Positions 9,823 through 21,240 of a DNA stretch of 64,000 nt are shown here, piece by piece (position 1 is the stretch's first letter; every line of letters begins with the position of its first letter). Below the pieces are notes generated by a model that saw only the letters and a program-made list of their open reading frames with translations, had not been told where the DNA came from and searched no databases. A program made the translations under genes and the position numbers. Location: positions 62,711,901 through 62,775,900 of the forward strand of contig JAWZYU010000009.1 of NCBI GenBank assembly GCA_038380435.1, given 5' to 3'. The stretch comes from Ryuthela nishihirai. Lineage: Eukaryota > Arthropoda > Arachnida > Araneae > Heptathelidae.

Positions 9823-12800
9823 TTACTGAAATAAGTAGAAGGGACTCTCAATACAGCAATGTAATATCTTGTTCAAAGGAGAGTAAAGAAAAATATATGA
9901 GGTAAAGAATTCCTCTCTCTGTTAGAAATATCAAAAAAAGAGAGCAATAAAATTAAAGGGAGACAACGCGAAGTAGTTAAAGATCTACTCCTCGTAACGA
10001 ATTTCATAAAGAATTTCATAAATGCACTTCGCATAACATGATAGAGAAAATGTTCAGGGAGGAAGAAAAATAAACTAATTATGAGAATATTAGGAATGGG
10101 AAAGGATAATTGTAAAAAGAAGAGACTTAATATATTTAGATTGAGCAAAATGTTTGCCAGAAATTAAACTTAATTTTCTGAAATAAACAGGCTTTATTTC
10201 ACGTGTTGCGCACGTGTCTATGATCATGCTTCTATGTGGTTTTCCGTTTTTAGTTAAATAGATGAAAAATAATTAAATATAATCATAATAAATGAAGTAT
10301 CTGTAGTGGGAAGGAAATCAGTTTTGGCGGAAGAAAATATAATTTTAATAATATTTCTAAAGTTTTAATCCTTCTACTCCTCTGTTGATAATATATCGAT
10401 ACATCCGTAGCACAGTGCTGGCTCCCGTGTCGATATATAATCGATACAACATTTTACTGCAGGCTCCTGTCACTGCTGATGGTTTTTATGGCGACAGATG
10501 ATTTTTCTGCCTTGATGTCGAGCTTTTTTTCCTGTCAAAGAGAAGCTTGTTGCTTCACAACAAAAAATTCGAGTGATTCTAGGTAAATTAAAAAAATCAG
10601 AAATTTCAGTGTAAAGGGTTAAGGAAGGCAACAAACTAAAAAAGACGAGGTTCTCTTTGGAATAAAAATATAAGGCTCTGATAATAACACAGTTTGTAAG
10701 CAAACAAGACATACTGGAATTTATAGAACAAATTTCAAAGCTAAACGAAAAAGACTTTTTGAAGATAGATGTATTTAGAAAATAAAAACTTTAATTTGAA
10801 CCGATGTAGCTTTTGGTTGTCTAAGGATTTTGTACCCATGTGTATGAATGTCGGAAGAAACTGATAATAAATGTGTTCAAGGATTTAGCAAAAGCCATAT
10901 CTGCAAAAGGGCCGGCTGCAGTCATGGATCAATTGAATAGTCTAAAAGGAGGCTTTCAACCGAAAGGAGACTTTCATTCTTTAATGAAAAATGAAGAGAG
11001 GAATTTACGTTGCCATCTACAGGGAAAAGTTTGTTGTCAGATTTAATCTACTTCATACCCAGAACTATATTGCTTTATACAATGAAAATTAATAGAATGA
11101 TTTCAAAGAATGATAAAAAAAATCAAATGTGGTGACACCAGTGTCTGGGCAAATAAAACATTCATATTGCTCCGCTCAGCTAGACTGTGAGTTGAGTTTT
11201 GCACGTTGTATTTTGGTGTGTATTTTTGGAAGACAAAGAAATCTGTAAAAATCTTGGAAACAAGACATAAATGGCATGGTAAAGTGAGGAGAATGGATGA
11301 GAGGAGATAGCAGAAAAAGATATGGGCATGAAGAACATCGGCAAAGAAGAGAAGATGGAGCCCGAAAGATAGGAAGATGGATGGAGTGAAGAATGTAATA
11401 AAAAAGAGAGTGGGTTAGAAGAAGAAGAAACAAGAAAAAGTAGGAAATAGTGGAAAGCTTTGTCTAGACGAAAACACTCCTAAAAATATGCAGTTATTCG
11501 GATTCCAATGATGAAAAATTTTAAATCTTAGTATTATTACTACAAAGTTATTATTTATTCTAAATATCAGATAGGGGAAAATTTTGTATGATGACGTTCT
11601 TACAAAAACCATACGATTAATGCATGGAGAAATAAAATATTTACAGACAGTATGCTATAAGATGCAACTTGGGAGAATATTCTTGGATTTGATTCAAACA
11701 GTTCTTTCTAATGGAACATTTATTTTAAGAAGAATATCAAGTTCAGTCTAGACGGTTCTTACCCAAGTTTTTGAATAGCTACCAAGTTCCACCTGGCATG
11801 AGACCAATATGAAAATAAAAAACGAAAATGCAAACGTATTCGTGAACTCACGAAGTACTTAATATTTCAGTTGCGAACTTTCTTCAGAATTTTCAACTAT
11901 ATGTTCTGCAATGCGCAAGATAGCAGTCTCTATAATATATTTATAAAGTAGTTACATTATCTGAATAAGATCTGGATGAATGTATCACGGAAGATTTGAT
12001 TTTCTAAAATGAAGAAAATGGAGAGATAACGTGCAGTATGAATTATGTTTTCTTTTTAAAGCAATTTTGATAAAATCTAATAAATTATCTTGTTTATTAT
12101 TAATTACTAATTGAAAGAAAACTAATTAATATCTAACAGAAGTAAAATATATTAAAAGTTGTGGTTTACAATGGTAGGTTTCATTTTTAAATATTAAATA
12201 TAATTATAATGTAGAGCTTTAAACTATAAAATCCTATATACATGGTAGAGACTAGTTGCTTTAATTGGTTATATGATAGTGTTGGCCTAAATTGAGGAGG
12301 GGAGGGGAGGTCGGGGTCGATAGTTCCTCCAAAGAGTAAGAGAAGTAGTCATTGGCAATCATTGCAAAATTCCAACGTGCTTTGGTTGAGAGTTGCTCAC
12401 TGTTTCCCCTGCTTCCCCACAAAAAAAGTGTTTCCTGGGATACCACTCTATGATAAACTATACGTTATTTCAAAATATTGAGTGTAACTCTCGCTCAGCA
12501 GCTATAAGACCATATGTTGTATGTCATACGCTAAATCTTTATATACTTATACGATAACATAGAGAGCAAAGAAATAATAATATAATTACTCACTATTTAA
12601 AACGCAAAGGTATTAGTGAATAATAAACTGAAATAAAAAAAAAGTGAGCTGAACCAAAATTCATCAAGACCAGTGACATTAAAAATGCAGAATATCACCT
12701 ATTAAACCCAGTGGTAAGCAATGAAATAAACTACCACTAGTGTCTTCTTACTAGTGTACCACTAGTGTACTCAAAGCGAGCGGAGGGGAAAGAGGTTATA

Positions 12801-12857
12801 ACATGGGCTTACTGAGGGTTTCAATAGTATGTGCTTTCAAAGGACATCCTCAAAACT
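9823..12857. other. AT-rich sequence without recognised genes
   Basis: No transposon protein or SINE was recognised. A 68-codon frame at 10840-11046 contains KDLAKAISAKGPAAVMDQLN, which is less AT-biased than its surroundings, but no family is evident. Stretches at 11270-11450 and 12290-12320 are strongly purine-rich. Confidence 0.4.
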
Positions 12858-12903
12858 GCAGATTACTAGACTGACATGCTACCAACTGAGTCATCCCCGC
12901 CCC
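12858..12903 (-). repeat. SINE family B, head fragment
   Basis: The - strand reads as the tRNA-like head GGGGATGACTCAGTTGGTAG of family B. Only the head is clear. The body is too diverged to trace. Confidence 0.6.
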
Positions 12904-13346
12904 TATCACTAGTGATAAGCTGAAGATCTCACCCAAATTTCTAGAAAATAAATTTTTAGCAATTGCATTTAAAGAGTTAAGGAGGTTAACATTTAGCAGT
13001 CACGTTGCTGATCATAAGAATTTACTGAAAAAAGTTATCTGAAATAGAAATAATGTTTTTAGAAAATAAAAACTTACAGAAATTAATATAATTTTAGAAT
13101 TTGATGTTGATTAATTTTCAAGAAAAATCTTAAGACGTATATGAAAACAGCGTCTTCTGTTATTCTGTTAATTGCTTAGAACTTAATAACTCTTAAAACG
13201 TTAAACGAATATTGTTAAACAAATTCAGGCTTTGAGGTGATTTAATGAAAGCTATTTATCTTCAGTAACATTTTTTCGATTGAAAGCTTATTTTCAAAGT
13301 TAAGGAATTTTGAATGTGACTTTCTATTAAAAAACGTTGATTGGAC
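12904..13346. other. AT-rich sequence, no feature
   Basis: Nothing recognised. Confidence 0.4.
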
Positions 13347-13727
13347 TGGGTTGTTTTACCTTTGAGAGGTATTTTTTCATTACACAATGAGCTAAATAAG
13401 CAGGTCACAAGGATCCCAAGGGCTGAGAGATGGTTGAGAAAAGAGATCCACTGGACAGCTGTTAAGAGACAGATGGTAGCCTTCCCGTCAAGGTCATCCA
13501 GCGTGTTCTTAACGTAGATAAGATATTGATCTCTTGTACATGGGGACACGGCTTAATATCCCATCAGCCGGATGGCTGCCTTTCCAATCCCATCGGTGTT
13601 CCCTACTAACCAAGGGCAAGGCTGGTGTTTTGGGAGATTGATCTCAACATTGGCCTAGGTGGGATTCGAACCTGAAAACAACAGATGACTAGCCTGCTCC
13701 GTTACCGACTGAGCCACCCGCGCCCCT
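13347..13727 (-). repeat. SINE family B, near full length
   Basis: This is a tRNA-derived retroposon of about 380 bp. On the - strand it starts with the head GGGTGGCTCAGTCGGTAACG (A-box-like) and the B-box-like GGTTCGAATCC. The body includes a reverse-read AACAGCTGTT..GAGACAGATGGTAG segment. The 3' end reads TGGGTTGTTTTACC on the + strand. Confidence 0.88.
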
Positions 13728-14200
13728 AAACTGGAAGTGTCCGAACACTTTTGAAAATATAGTGTATTTAAATGGTGAGAAAGTTCTTTAATCGATAAAT
13801 AAACTAAACAATATGACCAGACGTTAGTTTCAAAAATGAAGTAAATATACAGGAGTGTTCGAACAACAGAACTACAAAGCTCATCAACTATACCTAGAAA
13901 CAATAAACGATAAATACACTAGTGTTCAAAATTTAAGGATAATCGAGAAAAACGTGTATAGCTGCCTATATACGTAAAAGAATGCACTGAAAACAGGCGA
14001 ACGCAGAAAATACGATATGCGGAAAACTAACCCGCATTTACAGTTTCCGCACATAAGCTGGAATATGCAAATTAGGAATTCGTTAAAAAGACGCGCGAGT
14101 CTACTCGTAGCTTGTAGCTGTTCTAGGCAACTCTTACTTTCACTTCAGTGGCACGTCATGATAATGGCTTGTCGAGTTGATTATGTCCCGAAGACATTGT

Positions 14201-15189
14201 ATGGATGATTTTCAGTGGTGGAGAGCAATTCAAAGGATGGATGTTCCACAAAATGTCCTGTGAAGATTCTGAAGACAGTTACAACAGACAGAAGATGTTC
14301 GTCCCTGACCAGGATAAGGACGTCCCAGAGCCACAACTGCTGCAGACGATCGCTATATGAATCTTACTGCCAGACGGAACAGAGTGATGACCGCTCGGCA
14401 ATTATCTTTGGAGCTTATAGCAGCTACAGGAAAGAGGGTTTCAAGGCATACTGTTTACGAGAGACTTCGTGAGCAATGCTTTTATATCAGGAGACTTGTT
14501 ATTTGTGTCTCTTTAACTCCCACCACGCGGCAAGCTCGCTCAACCTGGACACGCCAACATCATACTTAGAGTTCAGACCAGTGGGGGGGATTTATGTTCA
14601 CAGATGAATCGCGATTCACCTTAAATGCTGATTCGAGACATATTCCCATTTGGAGAGAACCAGGGACCCGCAACAGTCTCTCGAACATCAGAGAAAGGGA
14701 CAACTCTGGTGACCGTGGCGTGGTGATTGGGGTAGGAATCACGCCACGGTAGGAATGACGAATTGGCGTACAGACCTACACATCGTTCTGAGTGATTCTG
14801 TTACTGACCTGCAATACAGAGATGAGTTAATGAACCCACATGTCAGACCATTCCAGGGAGCCGCCAGTCCATATTTTATTCTTATAGACGATTACACCAG
14901 CCCTCATCCAATTCATGTAGTCGACAATTTTCTCGAAGAGGAAGGTATTCGTCGAATGGAGAGGTCACCCAGATCTCCTGACTTCAGTCTCATTGAACAC
15001 GTATGGGATATTCTAGGGAGATGCATTGGAGATCACCAGCCCCCTCCTAGAATACTGCACGAACTCAGTACAGCACTTGTCAAAGAATGGTCATTATTTC
15101 ATGGACTGCTCCTTCATGTCAATTGCACGATTATGATCTTAACGCATGCATATTATACGATTATGAATTTAATTACCTTTGTAATGTAA
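14201..15189 (+). pseudogene. Tc1-like transposase, second lineage
   Basis: The start at 14201 reads MDDFQWWRAIQRMD, a familiar Tc1 N-terminus. After a frame change come GRPRATTAADDRY and NLTARRNRVMTARQLSLEL with SRHTVYERLRE (to about 14475), the DNA-binding region. The first catalytic Asp lies in MFTDESRFTLNADS (about 14593-14640). Near 14713 a small hairpin breaks the frame. The last part (14755-15189) contains VDNFLEEEGIRRME and SPDFSLIEHVWDILGR, the region of the third acidic residue, but the second catalytic motif reads IDDYTSP instead of a DDNA form. Stops occur at several points. It differs from the copy at 2268 by about half its residues, so it is a separate family. Confidence 0.88.
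14713..14749. repeat. Small hairpin in the Tc1 transposase
   Basis: The arms CCGTGGCGTG and CACGCCACGG lie about 17 nt apart, at the point where the reading frame of the transposase is lost. Confidence 0.8.
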
Positions 15190-15442
15190 TAATAAATCTC
15201 TTTACCAAACGTCATTGGATTCCCTTGAAAATACTTCAAATTATGTACTAATTCATGCTTTATCCTTTAATTTTGAGTATTGCTGTATAACCGAATAAAA
15301 AATAAATTCAAGTTGAATTGATTCCTAGCAGAGTCAGGGTAAGATATGAGGCAAGATTGAAGAACATGCAGTCAGCTAAATAATTTTGTGCGACTCGCAA
15401 GGAATAAACTCTTTCGCAATCATGGGTACGAACTAAGGAGTA

Positions 15443-15655
15443 CAGTCGCTCAAAAAAGTATCCGAACACTATGGTTGATTACAGAATTCAGAAATAATAT
15501 CTGGCAACGTTTTTTTTAGAAATTAGTGATTTGGCAACCTTCGTGTACAGTACACGAAGATTGCTAGATCACTAATTTCTAGAAAAATCGTTGCCAGATA
15601 TTATTTCTTAATTCTGTAATCAACCATAGTGTTCGGATACTTTTTTGAACTACTG
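15443..15655. mobile_element. Palindromic MITE, family M1, copy 2
   Basis: 213 bp, flanked by TA at 15441-15442 and 15656-15657, with tips CAGTCGCTC and GAACTACTG. The centre reads CGTGTACAGTACACG. Confidence 0.9.
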
Positions 15656-15894
15656 TATTAGCATAGCTCAATGGTGATGATCCCATGTTAATACGGAAAA
15701 TATCGGGGCGTTTTGCTTAAGGTGAAGCCGCCAGAAATGAAATTTAAGTTTCTGTTTTGGTACGAAAAGTATGTAACATTTATATAATAAGACATAATAT
15801 AGGCTTGCTTATTATTGCTTAAAACAAAATACTGCTCGCCTTATATTGTGATTTGGCCTGAATATGATTTGAGTTTGAAACCAATGATCTAGAG

Positions 15895-16224
15895 TAGGGG
15901 TTCTCAACGTGGGGTACGTATACCCCTTGGGGATACGCGATAAAACTTTTTGGGGTACGCCCTGAGATCTCAAAAGTCGCTAGATATACTAGTAACAAAA
16001 TAAAAGTTTATAATTTTATAAGATTTGTTTAATTGTTTATGTCATTTTTTGTGTTTATTGATATATGCAATTTATGAATACAAAATTTAATGTGTATTTA
16101 TATATGTTTTATTTTATTCCCATTGTTATACTATAACTGTAGTTTTATCTATTTACACAAGGGGTACGCCAGTTACATACACATTTCCAGGGGTACGTGA
16201 AGCATAAAAGGTTGAGAACCACTG
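15895..16224. mobile_element. hAT-like MITE with 8-bp target duplication
   Basis: 330 bp. Ends: TAGGGGTTCTCAACG and the inverted GGTTGAGAACCACTG. Flanks ATCTAGAG (15887-15894) and ATATAGAG (16225-16232) match at 7 of 8 bases and are close to the TCTAGA-centred preference known for some hAT elements. The subterminal GGGGTACGC motifs are repeated. It is non-coding. Confidence 0.88.
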
Positions 16225-16232
16225 ATATAGAG

Positions 16233-16739
16233 AGCAATCACGAGAGTCACGTGTTCTCTCCTCACCCTGGAAACGAAAGCAGTGCAGAGAATCCTACCAA
16301 AACTTCATATAACTCCCAAGTTATGTCAAGGGAAAGAAAAATTAGAAACCCGATTTCTCAAAAAATAAACTTTTTTTTATCAGAATCAGATTAAAGGTAA
16401 ATTCAAGATATAAATCTTGAAAGTTAAAAATACTCGTTCCATTCTTCTATAGAATTTCAAATTTTCATTTCCAATGTCCAATTTCAAAAGATATTCTCTT
16501 AAAAACAACTAATGTAAAACGGAAAAAGTATTTCGCGATTTTGAGAAAATATTTCTGCAAAAAAAATGTTTGAATGGGGTTGTTATCAGTTCCAACCCAA
16601 GAGAGTTACTTTTCCTTTCTTCCGTAGGAGATTTTCTTCTACCCTGAGCTCCTACACATGTCATAAAACATGTCGTTTTTAAAAGTATTCAATAAAAATC
16701 CGAAAGCAAAAACAGAGGGAAGAATGATCTTCATAGATC
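16233..16739. other. Sequence without recognised features
   Basis: AT-rich. Nothing recognised. Confidence 0.35.
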
Positions 16740-17240
16740 TCATAAAAGCTTAAGACATATAGTCTCAAGGGACCTAATACAGAGGTCACTCAAGAAGAAA
16801 AAGAACCCACAACATTAACATCATTAAGGATGTATGTGAAGAGACTATGGCCGTGGGTCAAGTTTAGTATTGAACACACGAAAGAACTCATGGTTGAAAT
16901 AGATTACATGAAGAGTAGGATTTAAGCCTCTTTTATTTGCCATGATAATAGACATAGTAAGAAGACAGATTCGAGAAGAGATCCTTGTACAACACTATGT
17001 TTTTGGCAGAGCAGGAAAGTTAGAGGCAGAATTAGAGGGGAACAAATATAGGGCAGTGAATTAAAGGTGGAAAGGTGGAAAATCATTTCAAATGTTCCAT
17101 CCTGAGAAGCAATGAGGAAGTGTCCTGAAATAGGATATAAAGGTCCAAGAGAGATAAGAAAATCAGAAGAGATGTGGTCTAAAATCTGTCAAATGAGAAA
17201 ATTTCCATAAAATTCAAGAGAAAAATTTAAAAAAATTGAT
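16740..17240 (+). pseudogene. Ruined LINE reverse transcriptase fragment
   Basis: Pieces of a non-LTR reverse transcriptase appear in shifting frames: VSRDLIQRSLKKKK (about 16769), IIKDVCEETMAVGQV (about 16820), VKFSIEHTKELMVEIDYM (about 16858), then FKPLLFAMIIDIVRRQIREEI (about 16922-16983). The last corresponds to the block that follows the RQGxxLSP-type motif. The catalytic FADD-type motif, expected just downstream, is reduced to HYVFGRA. Several stops are present. Sequence to about 17600 may continue the element, but it is too eroded to follow. Confidence 0.7.
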
Positions 17241-18374
17241 AATTATATTAGTTCTAAATTATGTCTTTGAAAGATGAGCTCTACAAAAAGGGAAAAAATC
17301 TATCAACGACTGAATGCAGCATAAATGAGAAGGCTTTGCTGGTCACTGAATAGAAGGAAGAAAAATAAGAACGACATCTAAGAGCAGAAACAAAAATTCG
17401 ATTAATACCGAAAAGACAGAGTCGAGATTATTATATATGCTGTTAACATGTTTCTAGAAGAGACGAAAGTTAGCGAAAGTGCATGTTATTGAATTTGCGG
17501 ATTGATAGGAAAAAGAGTCAGCGGAAAGTTCCAAGAAAAATGTGATGAAAGTAATTAAGAATGACATGGGCACAATGCTGGCATACATGGAACATTCAAA
17601 GTCTGCATTAGACGATATCTAAAGATAGGGTAATCTTGTAGACTCAGAAGCCGAGACACGGATCATGTGTGTACAGAATAAGGTGAAGAAAAAGAAATAC
17701 AGCAATAAAAGACAATGATGACTTCAGAAAGGTTGGGCTGCTTATGAGAAATTTGCAGGTTTTTTGCTGCACAATTAACTAAATTGCCATATTGCAAAGG
17801 CACCAAGGCTCAGAAAATAATTGTGAAAGAGAACAAACAAGACATCTGTTAAGACTTTCCGTCAAGGTTATGCTTGGAGGAAATGCTTACTTTTTAACCT
17901 GTCCATGGATGGCTGTCAACCACACTGGGATCTCGATTTAACGTTCCAAGTAAAGGATGATTGCCTTTTGAATGTTAAAGGTGTCTACTTTCTTATAGAA
18001 AGCATAATGCAAGCAACCGAACAAAATGCCAGGGCTGGTTTATTTATGACCAGAACATGCACAGATTATGCTAAGGAACTTATCATTAATTATATATTCA
18101 GGCGATTTTTGTAGCGGAAAGAAAAAAGGTTAATTGTGCGGGAGTCTCTTATGATGCTGGATTATTATGGTGAACTATAAAAGTAACCATTTTTATAAAT
18201 AATTCTGGGTATATCCTTCCTCCTTGATCGAAGAGAAAAACCTTATTTTACTTCTGTGGATTTGACATCTTTAAAACCTGTGTTATGGGAAATTCTCCAT
18301 AGATCAGCTGTCGATAGAGTAGCGTTGAAGTTTCTTCCATGTAACGAAATGCAAGTTTTAGAATGATACTAGAG
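17241..18374. other. Purine-rich + strand sequence, probably an eroded LINE tail
   Basis: The + strand is unusually A/G-rich to about 17800, as expected for the continuation of the LINE above. A 69-codon frame at 17905-18114 is unrecognised. Confidence 0.3.
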
Positions 18375-18779
18375 CGCGACAGTTGGTGGACTACAACTGG
18401 GATGATGGCAATTGTGTGGATGCGACAACTGGGAGGATACTACAGTAGGGTGAATGGCAACTGTGCGGATGCGACAATTGGGAGGGTACGACAATTGGGG
18501 GAAAAAAGAAATGAAAAAAATTTAGATTACTAAGACTAATTCTAAAACATATGCTGTAAGAGAAAACAAGTTTAACATTCCTCGGAAGTCCCTTAAACTT
18601 ACAGACACTGTATAAAACGAAGTAGTTGATATTTGCGTCTATTTTCTTTATTAAGATAGTGAATACAGAGAATATTTTAAATAAATCTATTCCTTCTGAC
18701 CAAAATAATTCAAAATTGAATAAACGCATTCCAGTATTCAGAAGTATTCTTTTTAATCCGTTTTCAATGAAGAGTTAGC

Positions 18780-19370
18780 ATTCTATCTTCTCTAATCCGA
18801 CGATTCACTACGGAGCATTTTTTGTATTTAAGTTTGCTCCTTCTAAACGTAGCAAACGGAAAATAAAAGAAACTGGCTATTGAAAAACAAGCTATACATG
18901 ATTATCTGCTTTTTCAATAATACGACTTTCAATAAAACGAAATGTTCAAAAGTAATTTTTTTCTAAAAGAAACAATCGGATGTATTATAGGAAATCAAAA
19001 CACGTGATATTGACAAGTATCCTAGCGAATCTGACTTTCGATACAACGAATTCTTATATTTCTATTCCATTCTCTTCGTTCTAAGTGAAAAAAAAAACTA
19101 AAATAAAAGGTACGACTTATAGGAAATAAAAATGCATAAGACTAACAGCAATCTCAATAACCCGAAACTCAGTGAAAAGCAAATATTAAAGATACTTCAC
19201 AGGAAATCAAAGCAGCCGGTATTGACAATTTTTATCGCTAATCCGACTTTCGTTAAAACGGATTTTTACATTTTTATTCCATTTTTTGGTCGTTCTAAGT
19301 AAAACGATCGGCAGTAAAAATAATGAACCCCCGAAAACCAAACTACAGGATCATCAGTATTCTCATTAAG
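18780..19370 (-). repeat. Roughly 120-bp tandem repeat, left arm of FB-A
   Basis: Diverged units recur with markers such as CTAATCCGAC near 18793, AATACGACTTTC near 18917, GAATCTGACTTTCG near 19026 and CTAATCCGACTTTCG near 19242. They alternate with GGAAATCAAA and TTCTATTCCATT segments. Confidence 0.7.
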
Positions 19371-19719
19371 CTAACGGTAAATAAAATTATTTTTAAAGGC
19401 TCTTTTATTCCGAAAGAAATAGTTTTATGAATATATAATCGTTTTTCATCAATGACGTTACTTTGATTAAAGAGAATGAAAATAAATATTTTTGCTGGTT
19501 CCTTCTTTAAGTTTCCTCTTGCTCTGCATGGAAAGAACAGATTTAAAAGAAAAATAATCTGTTTTACTGAAATGTCAAATGGGAGAGACTGCATTTTAAC
19601 GATTTATACATAATAGACATAGACAAAATAGCACAAATGATGGCTCTTTAGCTCTTTTTCGTGACACATCCCTTTGATTTCCGATTATTTCATTTGGAAC
19701 TCATGAAAATTTTTGATTT

Positions 19720-20840
19720 ATGGAAAGTCGGATTAGAGAGAATACTAATAGTCCAATGAAGTTTGGTTTTCTTTACTACTTTTATACGAAACGTCTTTTT
19801 GGATTTTTTTCGGAAGAGATCTTTGATTTTCGTTTGCTTCATTTGAAAAGAGAAAGAATAGAAATACAAAAACCCGTTCTAAATAATTTCGTAAATCAAA
19901 AATAGATGTAAATATCTGTTGTGTCAGTTATTTGTGTTAGTTCCTTTGATTTCCCGATTCATTTGTTGTTGTTGTTTTAAAAAGAATGCTTTTGAAGGAT
20001 TCGATACAGTAAAAGTATTCGATGGAAAGAAAAAAAAAATCCATTGAACGTCGGTTCAGTGAACACGGTGATAGTTTTATGCAGCTTGTTTTTTTCTGTA
20101 CTGCGTTCTTTGTTTTCCGTTTGCTTTTTTCAAAAGAAGCAGAAAATAACAAAAATTTAAAGACCAATTTTAACCCAAGTTAGGTTTGCGAGAATATATC
20201 AAATGTTTCGGTGAACAGTAAATTCGTTACTTTGATTCTTTCGTGTAGAAGTAAAGGACGTTTAAAAAATTAATTTTACCGAATGTCGTTTCAGTGAGCA
20301 TACTGATAGTTTTATGCAACTTGGTTTTCTGTACGGCGCTCTTCGATTTTCGTTTGCTTCATTTAGAAAAATGCAGAAATGAATATAAACCTCCGTTTTA
20401 ACCGAAGTCGGATTAACGAGAATAGATAACAAAGTTATGTTTTGATAACTGTAATTCGTCACATTGATTTACGATTGCTTAGTTTGGAAGAATAGAATGC
20501 TTAAGAAATTCGCTTTATTCAATATCAGATTAGTGAGAATACCGATAGTTTGTGAAGTTTGTTTTTCTATACTGGGCTCTTTGATTTCCGTTTACTTCAT
20601 GTAGAAAATGCAGAAAAGAATATAAAAATCTATTGTAACCGAAGTCGGATTGGTGAGAATGGGAAAAAATCGGGTGTTCTTACTTCGAGAGTGCTGGATT
20701 CCTGTGTTTCGTTGCTTTGATTTCCGATTATTTCGTTTAAAAGAAAAGGACCATTATGAAACCCGTTTTATCTAAAGTCAGATTAATGAAAATGAAGACA
20801 GTCTTATGCTGTTTGGTTTCGTGTTTTGCATTCTTTTTTC
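19720..20840 (+). repeat. Roughly 120-bp tandem repeat, right arm of FB-A
   Basis: These are the same units in opposite orientation. Markers AAGTCGGATTA or variants appear near 19726, 20045, 20283, 20404, 20525, 20641 and 20767, usually followed by GAGAATA and a TAGTTTTATGCAG-like block. Nearby coding-like frames are products of the repetition. Confidence 0.75.
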
Positions 20841-21240
20841 GTCTGTAAATGGTAGCTACGCATAAACTGGAAGGAGAGCTATGTACCAATCCCTAATGAT
20901 GATGCACAGAACCGGACAGGTCTAGCACCTAATGCCTGACCCCGCCTTCTCGTGGTGCAGGCCCTTAGTACCTTTCAAAGCAGATGTTCTCTTTTGGAAG
21001 GGAACGGAATTTTTGCCAGTTCAGTATGGCCTACTGATCTGGTCATCTATGGCCACTTTTTTTTCTTTTTTTCAACACTGCTGAGGAGTGGTCAACTTAT
21101 GGTTTTGAGCTTGATTATTGATCTTGGACTTGCTGCACTGGTCGGTCTCTGTTGAGGGAGAATCTCCCGCTGTGTTTTCTGTTTGCTTCTGGGTCGCCAG
21201 CCCTAAGTGAACAGAGGTATGGGATTCCTTATATCAGCTG

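Larger units (their letters stand above)
13917..15285 (+). mobile_element. Tc1-like DNA transposon, 1.37 kb
   Basis: The element is flanked by TA at 13915-13916 and 15286-15287. Left end: CACTAGTGTTCAAAATTTAA. Right end read inward: CAGCAATACTCAAAATTAAA. Both continue into AGGATAA. It encloses a broken transposase. Confidence 0.88.

Noticed and set aside
10840..11046. 68-codon frame as a small gene
   Set aside because: No family, no neighbouring exon signals I could trust, and no repeat context to explain it. It was left in the description of the unassigned region.
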